DNA of 64,000 bases, taken from Protopterus annectens (taxonomy: Eukaryota; Chordata; Ceratodontiformes; Protopteridae). The notes beneath the pieces were generated by a model, which made no database searches, was not told the DNA's origin, and saw nothing but the letters and a program-made list of their open reading frames with translations. A program made the position numbers and the translations under genes. Of the stretch, positions 1 through 10,376 are shown in pieces. How positions within the stretch are numbered: position 1 is the first letter of the stretch; every line of letters begins with the position of its first letter. Where the stretch lies: assembly GCF_019279795.1 (NCBI RefSeq), contig NC_056731.1, forward strand, positions 859,956,999 through 860,020,998, given 5' to 3'.

Positions 1-2
1 TT

Positions 3-1724
3 AATAATTGTTTGTCTTGTGGTAAACAAATACCTCATAAGGACTTCCATTCTCTCTGCCTTCCTTACCTGGGCCCAGACCACGACGTCTCGGCCTGTGC
101 TGCCTGTGCTTGCTTTAATAAGCGCACTCTCAGGTGCCAGGCAGAATTCGCCGAGGACTTTTTCGGTGAATCTTTTGCGTATATCATGCCGTCGAATCAA
201 CCAACAACCCAATCTGCTAAAAAACGCAAGGACCGGGACCGACATCCTCGGCCCGCGTCCTCTACCGATGCTACTCCTAAATCCTCTGCTAGCGCTCCGG
301 TCCCCTCGGAAGTGGTAAATCAACCGCTCCAGGCCGACGACACAGCGTTAACACGACCTTCGGTCTCGGAGATCTCTCCGGTGCCGGTTGTTGATTTTCC
401 TCCGGAAACCGAAGTTCTGGATCTACCCGACACCATTCCTGTGGACAAGATAACGCCTGCACGTGGGGCTGCTAGGCCTCCAGTATCCATGTCCATCAAG
501 GCCTTTGCACGTGCTAAGGCCGCCAGTCAGGCCAAGGCCCATCCTAAACCTGCCCAGGCCCCTTCATCTGACAAGCAGATCATGTCTCTGGCTGCAGATC
601 TTATTTCCCTTATCAGGGGGTCTCAGCCTCATCCGGACAGGGGTTCTCAGCCACCTGCAGAGAAAAAGCCTAGAACTGAGCAGGCGGACAACCTCTCCTC
701 GGATGAAGCCTCTGGGGATTCTGAGCATTCTGATACCCAAGAAGAACCCTTCCAGGCCTACGAGGACTCTGATGCTGAGGAATCAATTCCCTCTGCCTCC
801 CCTCCAGAGGATTTCTCATTTGGTGAAGTCCTGCATTCCATGAGGGAACATTTTCAATGGCAGGGTCAGGAATTCTCTGACTCCAGGAAAAGGCTTCGTA
901 CCTTCCTCAAGCTTCCCCAGCACAGACCTTTGGCTATCCCTCCAGTTATGGATGTTTTGGATGATGTTTTCTCTGACTCCAGTGCCAACCCTGATTCTCT
1001 TCCTCCTGATCCTGTCAAGCCAGACAGATATTATAGGGTCCCTGACACTCACAAGCACCTTTTTAAGGCTCACTCTGTGGATCTAGAAACTATTTCACAG
1101 GGCCCCAAGGGAGTGGCTTCCTCCTCTGCCAAAAACCCACTGCCAGCTGACAGAGAAGCAAGGTCCCTGGAGATGGGGTAAAAAAGTATATACCTCTACT
1201 ACCCTAGCCATGAGGTCTCTTAACTGCCTTTTTCACATGTTTCAGTACCAAGATTTTCTCCTGGATGATTTACAGAAAAAGTTAGCCTCTCCTGAGCCTA
1301 TTGATAAAAAGGCACTGCAGGGTCATATTCATAACACTCAGCAGGTTAATGACCATTTTCTGCAGTGTGGTTATGATGCACTGGAAGCTTCATGTAGGGC
1401 AGCTATGACTGGGGCTGTGATACGTAGACATGCTTGGTTGAAGGATCAGTCTTTGCCTGACCATGGTAAAGTAAAGTTACTGGATGCACCTTTGGAAAAA
1501 CAAAAGCTTTTGGTGCTACTTCACAAGATGTATTGAAATCCATAGAGGAAAAAGCAAAGTCAGTACAGACAGTCAAGGATTTCCTTCAGGTTCAGCCACC
1601 CAGATTCAGCAGAAACTGGCCCTCCAAGAATTGGTCCTTCCCCGGCTCTGACAAGTTTCAAAGGGGAAAAAGCAGACGTGGCCGAGGTAGAGGGCAATAC
1701 CGAGGATCTTACAGGGGCCGCTAA
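3..1724 (+). pseudogene. gag: DIRS Gag-like protein, element A, 5' partial with two frameshifts
   Basis: The Gag-like structural protein presumably packages element RNA. Its N-terminus has a cysteine-rich segment (CLSC, then CLPY where sister copies keep a cysteine, then CAAC), followed by a Pro/Ser-rich linker, an acidic patch near 730-790 and the shared block ending FSRNWPSKNW. The C-terminus is Arg/Gly-rich (RRGRGRG), as expected for RNA binding. The frame runs to a stop at 1179-1181, where two bases are missing compared with element C (codons for LDRWGK). It continues in another frame to about 1536, shifts again, and ends at 1724. The start codon is outside the window: element B shows ATG six codons before the CxxC motif. 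Confidence 0.85.
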
Positions 1725-3701
1725 TGGCAACCTCCAAGTCAAAGAAGTGGCGCAGACAGTTCAGCTGCACCACAAGGACAATCACAATGACTTGACTTTC
1801 GTACCGCCTACAAAGGTTCAAAGAGAAGCACATTTGGGCGGAAAATTAGCCTTATTCTCGCAAAACTGGCATATCTTAACCAAGGACAATTGGATTCTGG
1901 ATTTGATAGACAAAGGTTACAGATTCCACTTCCACACATTACCAATAAAACAAGGCATGCCAAACCTGCCACAACATCAAAGGGCAGAGGCACTCACTCA
2001 AGTTTCCAAGCTATTAAGTATAAAAGCAATAGAAAGGGTTCCTCCTCAGGAGCAAGGCCAAGGATTTTATTCAAGACTGTTCCTTGTTCCAAGAATAGAA
2101 AACAAATGGAGACCCATACTGGACTTGTCAACTCTAAACACTTTCCTCATTGTGCCAAAGTTCAAAATGCTGACGTTGCAGCAACTTCTTCCCATGTTGG
2201 GCAAGGGGTCTTGGCTGGTCACTCTGGACCTCAAGGAGGCATACCTGCATGTCCCAATCAGACAAAGTTGCAGAAGATACCTCAGATTTCTTGCAGGGAC
2301 AGAGCATTATCAATTCTCAGCATTGCCATTTGGCTTATCTACTGCGCCCAGAGTGTTCACGAAATGCCTGGCATCAGTAGTGGCACACTGCAGACTGGAG
2401 GGGATTCAAATATACCCATACTTGAACGACTGCCTCATACAAGCAGACAACAAACAAACCTTAAAAGGGAATTTGGACTATGTCATGCATCTACTGCAGG
2501 CCTTGGGATACACAGTCAACATTCAGAAGTCAAACTTACTACCATCCCAACATATTATATTCCTAGCAGCCAAACTGGACACGGAAAACCAAATGGCCTA
2601 CCTCACAGAGGAAAAACAGCAGCATTTACCAGAGTACTTCAAAGGCCTAGCAAAGCTTTCCCAGCTGACTGCAAAGAAAATCCTGCAGGCCCTGGGTTTC
2701 ATGGCATCTTGCATCCCTCTGATACCTTTGGCAAGACTTCATATGAGAAAGCTGCAATGGTATTTAAAAAACTTATGGTCTCAACACAACAACAGCCTAG
2801 AGGACATAATCCCACTTATTCCATGCCTGCAGAAGGAATTTCTATGGTGGGCTCAAGCCAGTCAACTAAACGAAGGCATGTCTTTCAACAGATCTCAAGC
2901 AGACCAAATGATAACAACAGACGCCTCAGACCATGGATGGGGGGGGCGCACATGGAGGGCAGATGTATTCAAGGTCTTTGGACGCCAAAGGAAAGACATC
3001 TGCACATAAACCAAAAGGAGATGTTGGCGGTGATACATGCCATCGAGACCTTCGAAAAATCACTAAAACAGGGACATTTGCTAATAAGGACAGACAACAC
3101 CACCACTGTCATGTGGTACATAAACAAGCAGGGAGGCACTCATTCTTATCCCCTCTGCAGACTAACAATGCTTCTCTGGGAAAAATCCCTGAGCCTGAAG
3201 ATACATTTATAATCCCAGTTTGTACCAGGCAAGGACAATGTACTGGCGGACAATCTGAGCAGAAATTTCATGGATCCACACGAATGGATGCTGCACCCTC
3301 ACATTTTTTCTCAACTGGCAAGGACATGGGGAAGACCGGACGTAGATCTTTTTGCTTCACACTTAAATCATCACCTGGAAAAGTTCTGCACAAGGACTCA
3401 CCATCCTCTAGCTTGGAAAACGGATGCTCTTTCCTTCAGCTGGAATTCCCTAAAAATGTATGCATTCCCTCCCCTGCCTCTGCTGACCAAGGTGATACTG
3501 AAGATCAAAGCAGAACAACCAACAGGCATCTTGATAGCTCCAGACTGGCCAAGGCAACACTGGTACCCATTGCTATTGACCATAACTCGGACCAAACCAT
3601 GGCCTCTGACCCTATGGCCCCTGCTCCTAACTCAAAACAATTACAGGACTGTACATCAAGACCTGAAAACATTGCATCTGACAGCCTGGAGGCTACCATG
3701 A
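1678..3701 (+). pseudogene. pol: DIRS reverse transcriptase / RNase H / methyltransferase-like polyprotein, element A
   Basis: This polyprotein would copy the element RNA into DNA. RT motifs in order are WRPILDLSTLN, WLVTLDLKEAYLHVP, QFSALPFGLSTAPRVF and YPYLND (2413-2430). The last is normally YxDD: codon 2425-2427 reads Asn instead of the first catalytic Asp. RNase H follows, with TTDASDHGWGG, INQKEMLA and RTDNTTTVMWYINKQGG. The C-terminal part (DVDLFASHLN, YAFPPLPLL) matches the domain described as Dam-like methyltransferase in DIRS elements; I see no textbook DPPY motif. The frame starts inside the end of gag in the +1 frame. A run of G at about 2939-2946 shifts the frame, and CAA has become a TAA stop at 3210-3212. 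Confidence 0.9.
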
Positions 3702-4836
3702 CTTCAACACCTAACTCTCTTTCCAAATCTGTTCAAGAGATCTTGCTGGAAGCACGCAGACCTTCCACCAGAAAAACCTATTCAGCCAAGTGGAAGAGAT
3801 TCAGTATCTGGAATGCCAACAGGGGTCAGGACACAACATTACTGAGTATACCTCAGATATTAGAATACTTGGCAGAACTATTTCATACTGGGCTCTCATA
3901 CTCCTCAATAAAGATTCATGCCTCAGCAATCTCAGCAAAATACAACTGTGACCCTCCAGTGTTTTCGCATCCTCTGCTAAGACAGTTTCTAAGAGGGATA
4001 AAGAATATCAAACCTCCCAGAAAACAGCCAGTACCTGCATGGGACCTCAACTACGTGTTGGAAAAACTAACTCTTCCTCCATTTGAGCCAGCAGCAACCT
4101 CAGAAATGCAATTTCTGTCATGGAAGACGGCCTTCTTATTGGCAGTCACCTCTGCAAGAAGAGTTTCGGAGATACAGGCACTCATGGCAGTGCCCCCCTT
4201 CCTCATTTTTCATCAAGACAGAGTCTCTCTAAGAACTAATCCTACATTCATGCCAAAAGTAATTTCCAGGGTGTCTCTAAATCAAGCTATTCATCTACCT
4301 ACATTCTTCCCCAATCCTCAAAATAAGGGGGAAAAACTAATGCATACTTTGGACATACACAGACAACTACGCTACTACTTGGACAGAACTAAGGCCACCA
4401 GAAGGTCTGACCAGCTGTTTGTAGCCTATGCTACTGGAGTACAAGGAAAAGCAATCTCCAAACAAACAATTTCAAAATGGATTGGACATTGCATCAGGTT
4501 TTGCTATTCTTTCCATGGAAAAGGTGTGCCAGCCAATATTAGGCCACATTCCACCAGAGCTATAGCCACTTCCACAGCTTTCCTAAGTGGAGTGGCAACA
4601 AAGGACATTTTAGAGGCTGCAACAAGACAAAGTTCAAGTGCAAAGCACCATGAAAACCAACTGGTAATAGACTGAGGTTCGTGGATTTTATTGTCTATTA
4701 CATTTTAGAGGCTGCTACATGGAGCTCCGTGCATACATTTACCAAGCACTACAACCTGCCCTTATACTCCAGATCCCGAGCAGGCTTTGCTTCGGCAGTC
4801 CTGCAGGGGATTTTAGCTACACCATCCTTATCATAG
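3282..4836 (+). pseudogene. DIRS tyrosine recombinase, element A, broken by a 95-bp duplication
   Basis: Tyrosine recombinases of this class are thought to integrate the circular DIRS DNA. The frame lies -1 relative to pol and overlaps it for about 0.4 kb; the exact start is uncertain. After a Ser-rich leader come LEARRPSTRKTYSAKWKRF (DNA-binding N-terminal part), the box-I arginine in TSARRVSEI (about 4150-4173) and HSTR (about 4545-4556). A net 95-bp insertion follows EAAT and ends the frame at a TGA near 4675. The remainder, WSSVHTFTKHYNLPLY with the candidate nucleophilic Tyr at 4750-4752, resumes two frames over and ends at TAG 4834-4836. All four catalytic positions remain recognisable, but the reading frame is lost. 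Confidence 0.88.
4605..4719 (+). repeat. 20-bp direct repeat flanking a 75-bp insert in the recombinase gene
   Basis: ACATTTTAGAGGCTGCAACA (4605-4624) recurs with one mismatch at 4700-4719. The 75 bp between are absent from the recombinase genes of elements B and C. Inside the insert, GTAATAGAC and GTCTATTAC form a 9-bp inverted repeat 20 bp apart. The net gain is 95 bp, which shifts the frame by two. Confidence 0.85.
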
Positions 4837-4867
4837 TTCCATCCACCCCCAGCTTGGCTATGGTATT

Positions 4868-4966
4868 CAACCCATATGTTATGACTGCAGTTGCATTCTT
4901 GAAGGACATAGTACAGTTTTGTACCTACCATAAATGTAGATGTCCGATAGATATGCAACTGCAGTC
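4868..4966. repeat. internal complementary region, element A
   Basis: A non-coding stretch just after the recombinase. Its second half is the reverse complement of the element's right terminus (AAATGTAGATGTCCGATAGA against the copy at 5319-5338). Its first half repeats CAACCCATATGTTATGACTG, which also occurs at 5280-5299. In DIRS elements this region holds complements of both outer ends and is thought to template circularisation of the DNA. Confidence 0.8.
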
Positions 4967-5140
4967 GGATTTTCCCACCCTCCTACCCCTCTGTATCCTT
5001 CTTGTTGGGTCCCTACCCCCTTTTTCCCTTCAGCTGGGGGTATCTCCTATGGTGTATCTGTTTATTACTGTTGTGCATGTTTGGGATTAATTTTATCCAT
5101 TTACCAAATTTAGCCTTCCTAAGAGGGCACCTGGCATCTG

Positions 5141-5351
5141 GGGCAAGAAACACTGAAAAAGATGGCGTCGGCCGATGCCTTTATACTCCAGCCGTTGTGA
5201 CGTCGGAGAGGAGGCGACACCAGCCGACGCCGGACCCAGACTTTGGAATTCGGCCGACCGAGGGCTGCCTGAGGCAGGACAACCCATATGTTATGACTGC
5301 AGTTGCATATCTATCGGACATCTACATTTATGGTAGGTACAAAACTGTACT
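5141..5351. repeat. right inverted terminal repeat and terminus, element A
   Basis: This occupies the same place, and keeps the same GGGGCAAGAAA beginning and CATTTATGGTAGGTAC ending, as the right ends of elements B and C. Its inverted partner would lie left of the window. The reverse strand contains a TATAAA-type box (reverse complement of the bases near 5180), like those in the other DIRS repeats here. Confidence 0.75.
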
Positions 5352-6463
5352 TTTGTTGTGTTCAGCTGTGTACTGTGGTAGCTCTTAAGATGTTGGAAAA
5401 AACTCTGGGTTTAAAAAGTGTATTTCCTGTGGGCATAAGATCTCCAATTCTGATACAGGGAATGTGTACACTGTCTGGGTGTGGCACACCTTGATGTTAA
5501 CTGTAACACTGTAACATTTGTTCAGGATTTAATTCTAGGGCCATGATTGAAAGCAAGAACAAATTAGTTTTGCGAGGTCTCTTGCCCTCTTCTTCTTCCT
5601 CTTCGGTGGCTGGGACACAAACCCCATCAAAAAAAAGTCAGACAAATTAAGAGTTGACACTCAAGCTAAAGACATAGAGTCTCAAAAAAGTTTCTAGTTC
5701 ATTCCTCAACTTCGGCTTCGGTTCCCTCAACAGAGGCCCAGCCAAGATTCAGAAAAAAGTGTATCTGTTAGTCTCGTATATGACAACTCAAAGATCAAGG
5801 TCTCCATGGATTTGTAACTGCTTCCTTCAAATCCTGTTTCCTCCAGGCTCCCTCTCCATTCCTAGAAGAGTTGCCTTAAAGGCATGCTAAGCCTCCTTCT
5901 ACTACGTCCTCTCTTCTGTCCTCCAGAAGCCTTTCAGAAAGAGAAGTGGACAGGGTGATGAAGAAGTTCCTAAGAACTCAGATACAGATGAGGGTTCTTC
6001 CAGCTCTGACCCCTTCTGGGCCTGGGGGCCGACATCTTCTACCTCCCCTCTAGTATCTCCCTGTCCAATCTATCCTTCTGTTTTGGAGCCGTCAGGTTCG
6101 ATATCTCTGGGGGTGTTTACTTCAGATGCAAAGAATGTTTGTTCTTGACTCCAATTGTTCCCCTGAGCTGACCAGCACTGAGTGTTTCAGAGCCGGAAGA
6201 CTCTTGGAGCTGAAGCATCGACTCCAGATCCAGTGGCTTGGAGTCAACTCCAAGGCTTTCAGAGCCATCTCTTCGCCTTGGAGCTTTGACACTGGATAGC
6301 TCGGGTTCAACTCCCTCCTTAGCTGGAGTGCTGATGGGGTTGCAGGAGCCGATGATCCGAGAGATTGCAGCATCAGATCCATCGGCTTATGTTTTCCTAG
6401 ATGCTCAGATTTCGAGATTGTGTAGAGGGTTTTCGCTATGCCTAGAGAAAAGACAACCCTGTT
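5352..6463 (+). mobile_element. DIRS family D, copy D1 (5' gag part only)
   Basis: A fragment of a second, older DIRS family. It begins where element A inserted and contains a degenerate Gag start: ATG at 5390, then KCISCGHKIS, matching the CxxC-containing Gag N-terminus of elements A-C. A Ser/Asp-rich stretch follows near 5940-6030 that resembles the acidic middle of Gag. Homology to the longer copy D3 stops near 6463 (AGACAACCCTGTTAC). It is near-identical to D2 (7894-9007), so D1 and D2 are products of a recent tandem duplication. Confidence 0.7.
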
Positions 6464-7231
6464 ACACTAATGCAGCATACATTTTATTGGCTTGTAAATT
6501 TGCAGGCATACTAGTGTGTTCTTGAGCCAGAATGCAATTTTTGCAGAGTTAATGGCAGTACAATACATGTGTAGCAGTTAGTGGGGTACAGTGATCACTG
6601 TTCCACCTCCATAAAATTTGCTTGTCTGAGTTCAGATATGAATCAAATTTGGGCAGGTCACAAATACATTCATTACAATATTACTGCCTCACCAAATAGC
6701 ACACTCACCTTATAATAGAAAATTGATGAACTCTGGGTTCTACCATCACATGAGGTACATGGATGGCTTTGTGTTGATGTGCTTGTCAATTTCTCCTGGC
6801 ACATTGAAGGAAACCTGTCAAGAGTCTATCTAATTAAAACAGAAAAACAAAAAACTCTTAGAAGAGCCCTCCCCCACATCCCTAAGTATACTAATTCTAA
6901 AATTGCTGAACATTGGAAATAAGGAAAAGTTTCTTACCACCATATTTCAGCAGTCTCACAATTAACGCTAATACTGTTTTTGACAGGCTGAGACTTAAGC
7001 GTTTATATTGATGAGTCAGGAGTCAATGACAGATTTGCCAGTGTAAAGATGTGCTCCTAAACTGGATTTATGTTCTAGTAGCAGCACTACAGCATGAATT
7101 GAGGTTTTGCCCTCTGTCTTGGGGTGCCTTCCTTTGAGATATTAAACTGATGTCTTACTGTATGACCTGGTAGTAGTTCAGGTAAATATAAAAGGTGTGA
7201 CATTTGCCTACAGAGGGAGGTGCTCAAAGTA
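6464..7231. repeat. spacer, first copy of the tandem duplication
   Basis: About 770 bp that do not match the DIRS genes. They are repeated with only scattered differences at 9008-9784. No coding potential is visible. They look like the original flank of the DIRS-D insertion, duplicated together with the 5' part of the element. Confidence 0.7.
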
Positions 7232-7688
7232 ACTTTTTATCTGATGTTGTCATTTTCATTTATTCCTCAACTGATGGGTTCCATTCCAAGACTTGGATCT
7301 AACTTGGCCGCTTCTACCAGATCATTGGATCCTAGAAGTCTTGAGCTCCTCCCTTTACCCATAATGCTCCACCAAATTAACTTTTCTCAAATCTTGTTTG
7401 CCTCCATTAGGTTTCAGATGCAGATTCCTAGCTCTTGAGCATTTCTTTCAGTAATCATTGGATTGTTCCCTGTTATGGAGTTGAGTTACTTAAATCTGGT
7501 ATTTTGCCTTTCTTCTTCCTCCCTCCCATATTTTAGTGCTCTTAGCAATTTTTTATTCCCCTTTTAGTGTTAATAACCATTTTTGGTGCTTCTCCTTTTA
7601 CCATTGCTGGTATTCTTTTGTACTCTTTTGAGTACTTTTTCTCCCATTGTTGGTAGCTTTCTTTTTCTTACTTTCCTCTTCTTTCCTT

Positions 7689-7740
<52 letters not shown>

Positions 7741-7744
7741 TATC

Positions 7745-7791
<47 letters not shown>

Positions 7792-9007
7792 TGTCTGTTT
7801 GCATTGATAGGCTGTTTTTTGTAGTGTAATACTATTGTTTCTTGGCTAAGATCTTGGTACTTGTGTTCAGCTGTGTATTGTAGTAGCAATCTTAAGATGT
7901 TGGAAAAAGCCTCTGGGCTTAAAAAGTGTATTTCCTGTGGGCAAGGATCCCAAATTCTGATACCCACAGGGAATTTGTATATTTTTTGGGTCTGACCCAC
8001 CTTGATTTTAACTGTAACATTTGTTCAGGATTTAATTCTAGAGCCATGCTTGATCACAAGAACAAATTAATTCTGTGGAGTCTCTTGGCCTCTACTTCTT
8101 TCTTTTCGATGGCTGGGACACAAACCCCTTCAAAAAAAGTCAGACAAATTAAGAGTTGACACTCAAGCTAAAGTCAAAGAGTCTTGAAACAGTTTCTAGT
8201 TCATTCCTCGTTTTCGGCTTTGGTTCCCTCAACAGAGCCCCAGGCCAAGATTCAGAAAAAAGTGGATCTGTTAGTCTTGCATATGACAACTCAAAGATCA
8301 AGGTCTCCATGGATTTGTAACTGCTTCCTTCTGATCCTGTTTCCTCCAGGCTCCCTCTCTATTCCTAGAAGAGTTGCCTTAAAGGCATGCTAGGCCTCCT
8401 TCTACTACGTCCTCTCTTCTGTCCTCCAGAAGCCTTTCAGAAAGAGAAGTGGACAGGGTGATGAAGAAGTTCCTAAGAACACAGATACAGATGACAGGGT
8501 GATGAAGAAGTTCCTAAGAACACAGATACAGATGAGGGTTCTTCCAGCTCTGACCCCTTCTGGGCCTGGGGTCTGACATCTTCTACCTCCCCTCTGGTAT
8601 CTCCCTGTCCAATCCATCCTTCTGTTTTGGAGCCATCAGGTTCGATATCTCTGGGGGGGTTTACTTCAGATGCAAAGAATGTTTGTTCTTGACTCCAATT
8701 GTTCCCCTGAGCTGACCAGCACTGAGTGTTTCAGAGCCGGAAGACTCTTGGAGCTGAAGCATCGACTCCAGATCCAGTGGCTTGGAGTCAACTCCAAAGC
8801 TTTCAGAGCCATCTCTTCGCCTTGGAGCCTTGACACTGGATAGCTCGGGTTCAACTCCTTCCTTAGCTGGAGTGCTGATGGGGTTGCAGGAGCCGATGAT
8901 CCGAGAGATTGCAGCATCAGATCCATCGGCTTATGTTTTCCTAGATGCTCAGATTTCGAGATTGTGTAGAGGGTTTTCGCTATGCCTAGAGAAAAGACAA
9001 CCCTGTT
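7232..9007 (+). mobile_element. DIRS family D, copy D2 (left terminal repeat plus 5' gag)
   Basis: The left terminal repeat starts near 7232. TCCTCAACTGATGGG and CTCCTCCCTTTACCCATAATG match, in reverse complement, the right end of D3 at 15880-16000. A TA microsatellite follows, then a Gag start (ATG 7897, KKCISCG) and its downstream relic CNICSGFNSRAM near 8011-8046, resembling the third CxxC block and FNKRT of the other Gags. A 41-bp direct duplication lies near 8455-8530 (GACAGGGTGATGAAGAAG twice). Homology to D3 ends near 9007. Confidence 0.72.
7690..7788. repeat. TA microsatellite in D2 leader
   Basis: About 95 bp of almost pure TA, interrupted by a short TATCTACATA. It lies between the terminal repeat and the Gag start. 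The equivalent run in D3 is 10207-10268. Long Ile/Tyr open frames across it are artefacts. Confidence 0.97.
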
Positions 9008-9784
9008 ACACCAATGCAGCATACATTTTATTGGCTTGTAAATTTGCAGGCATACTAGTGTGTTCTTGAGCCAGGATGCAATTTTTGCAGTGTTAATGGC
9101 AGTACAATACATGTGTAGCAGTTAGTGAGGTACAGTGATCACTGTTCCACCTCCATAAAATTTTCTTGTCTGAGTTCAGATATGAATCGAATTTGGGCAG
9201 GTCACAAATACATTAATTACAATATTACTGTCTCACCAAATAGCACACTCACCTTATACTAGACAATTGATGAACTTTGGGTTCTACCATCACATGAGGT
9301 ACATGGATGCATGGATGGCTTTGTGTTGATGTGCTTGTCAATTTCTCCTTGGCACATTGAAGGAAACCTGTCAAGAGTCTTTTTAATTAAAACAGAAAAA
9401 CAAAAAACTCTTAGAAGAGCTCTCCCCCACATCCCTAAGTATACTAATTCTAAAATTGCTGAACATTGGAAATAAGGAAAAGTTTCTTACCACCATATTT
9501 CAGCAGTCTCACAATTAACGCTAATACTGTTTTTGACAGGCTGAGACTTGAGCATTTATATTGATGAGTCAGGAGTCAATGAGAGATTTGCTAGTGTAAA
9601 GATGTGCTCCTAAACTGGATTTATGTTCTAGTAGCAGCACTACAGCATGAGTTGAGGTGTTGCTCTCTGTCTTGGGGTGCCTTCCTTTGAGATATTAAAC
9701 TGATGTCTTACTGTATGACCTGGTAGTAGTTCAGGTAAATATAAAAGGTGTGACATTTGCCTACACAGGGAGGTGCTCAAAGTA
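9008..9784. repeat. spacer, second copy of the tandem duplication
   Basis: The second copy of the 770-bp non-DIRS flank at 6464-7231, with small differences such as a duplicated ATGGATGC near 9303. It ends where the left terminus of D3 begins. No gene is visible. Confidence 0.7.
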
Positions 9785-10203
9785 ACTTTATATCTGATGT
9801 TGTCATTTTCATTTATTCCTCAACTGATGGGTTCCATTCCAAGACTTGGATCTAACTTGGCCACTTCTACCAGATCATTGGATCCTAGAAGTCTTGAGCT
9901 CCTCCCTTTACCCATAATGCTCCACCAAATTAACTTTTCTCAAATCTCGTTTGCCTCCATTAGGTTTCAGATGCAGATTCCTAGCTCTTGAGCATTTCTT
10001 TCAGTAATCATTGGATTGTTCCCTGTTATGGAGTTGAGTTACTTAAATCTGGAATTTTGCCTTTCTTCTTCCTCCCTCCCATATTTTAGTGCTCTTAGCA
10101 ATTTTTTATTCCCCTTTTAGTGTTAATAACCATTTTTGGTGCTTCTCCTTTTACCATTGCTGGTATTCTTTTGTACTCTTTTGAGTACTTTTTCTCTTCT
10201 TTC

Positions 10204-10206
<3 letters not shown>

Positions 10207-10268
<62 letters not shown>
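10207..10268. repeat. TA microsatellite in D3 leader
   Basis: About 60 bp of TA repeat between the left terminal repeat and the Gag start. It is shorter than the D2 run, which shows the length has changed since the tandem duplication. Confidence 0.97.
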
Positions 10269-10271
<3 letters not shown>

Positions 10272-10376
10272 TGTCTGTTTGCATTGATAGGCTGTTTTTT
10301 GTAGTGTAATACTATTGTTTCTTGGCTAAGATCTTGGTACTTGTGTTCAGCTGTGTATTGTAGTAGCAATCTTAAG

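Larger units (their letters stand above)
1..5351 (+). mobile_element. DIRS-type retrotransposon, element A (left end beyond window)
   Basis: A DIRS1-like tyrosine-recombinase retrotransposon read left to right as Gag, RT/RNase H/methyltransferase-like, recombinase, internal complementary region and right terminal repeat. The left terminal repeat and Gag start codon lie before base 1. The right end is placed after the shared motif ACAAAACTGTACT, because the next bases (TTGTGTTCAGCTG) belong to DIRS family D, found uninterrupted near 7861 and 10341. Element A is therefore nested in another DIRS element. All three genes are broken and the reverse transcriptase active site has lost an aspartate, so this copy cannot be autonomous as written. 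Confidence 0.93.

Noticed and set aside
1890..2930. Open frame covering the RT of element A in another phase
   Set aside because: RT motifs are in the frame starting 1678; only the part after the G-run shift is real RNase H.
2933..3281. N-terminal part of a 580-codon frame ahead of the recombinase
   Set aside because: Here the frame is a shadow of RNase H; recombinase-like sequence starts only within the pol end.
7583..8000. Long Ile/Tyr open frames on both strands
   Set aside because: They are translations of the TA microsatellite, as are those at 10151-10528.
8666..9112. 148-codon minus-strand frame, repeated in shorter form at 6122-6382
   Set aside because: It is antisense to Gag of DIRS family D and spans the junction to the spacer; its conservation is due to the recent duplication.
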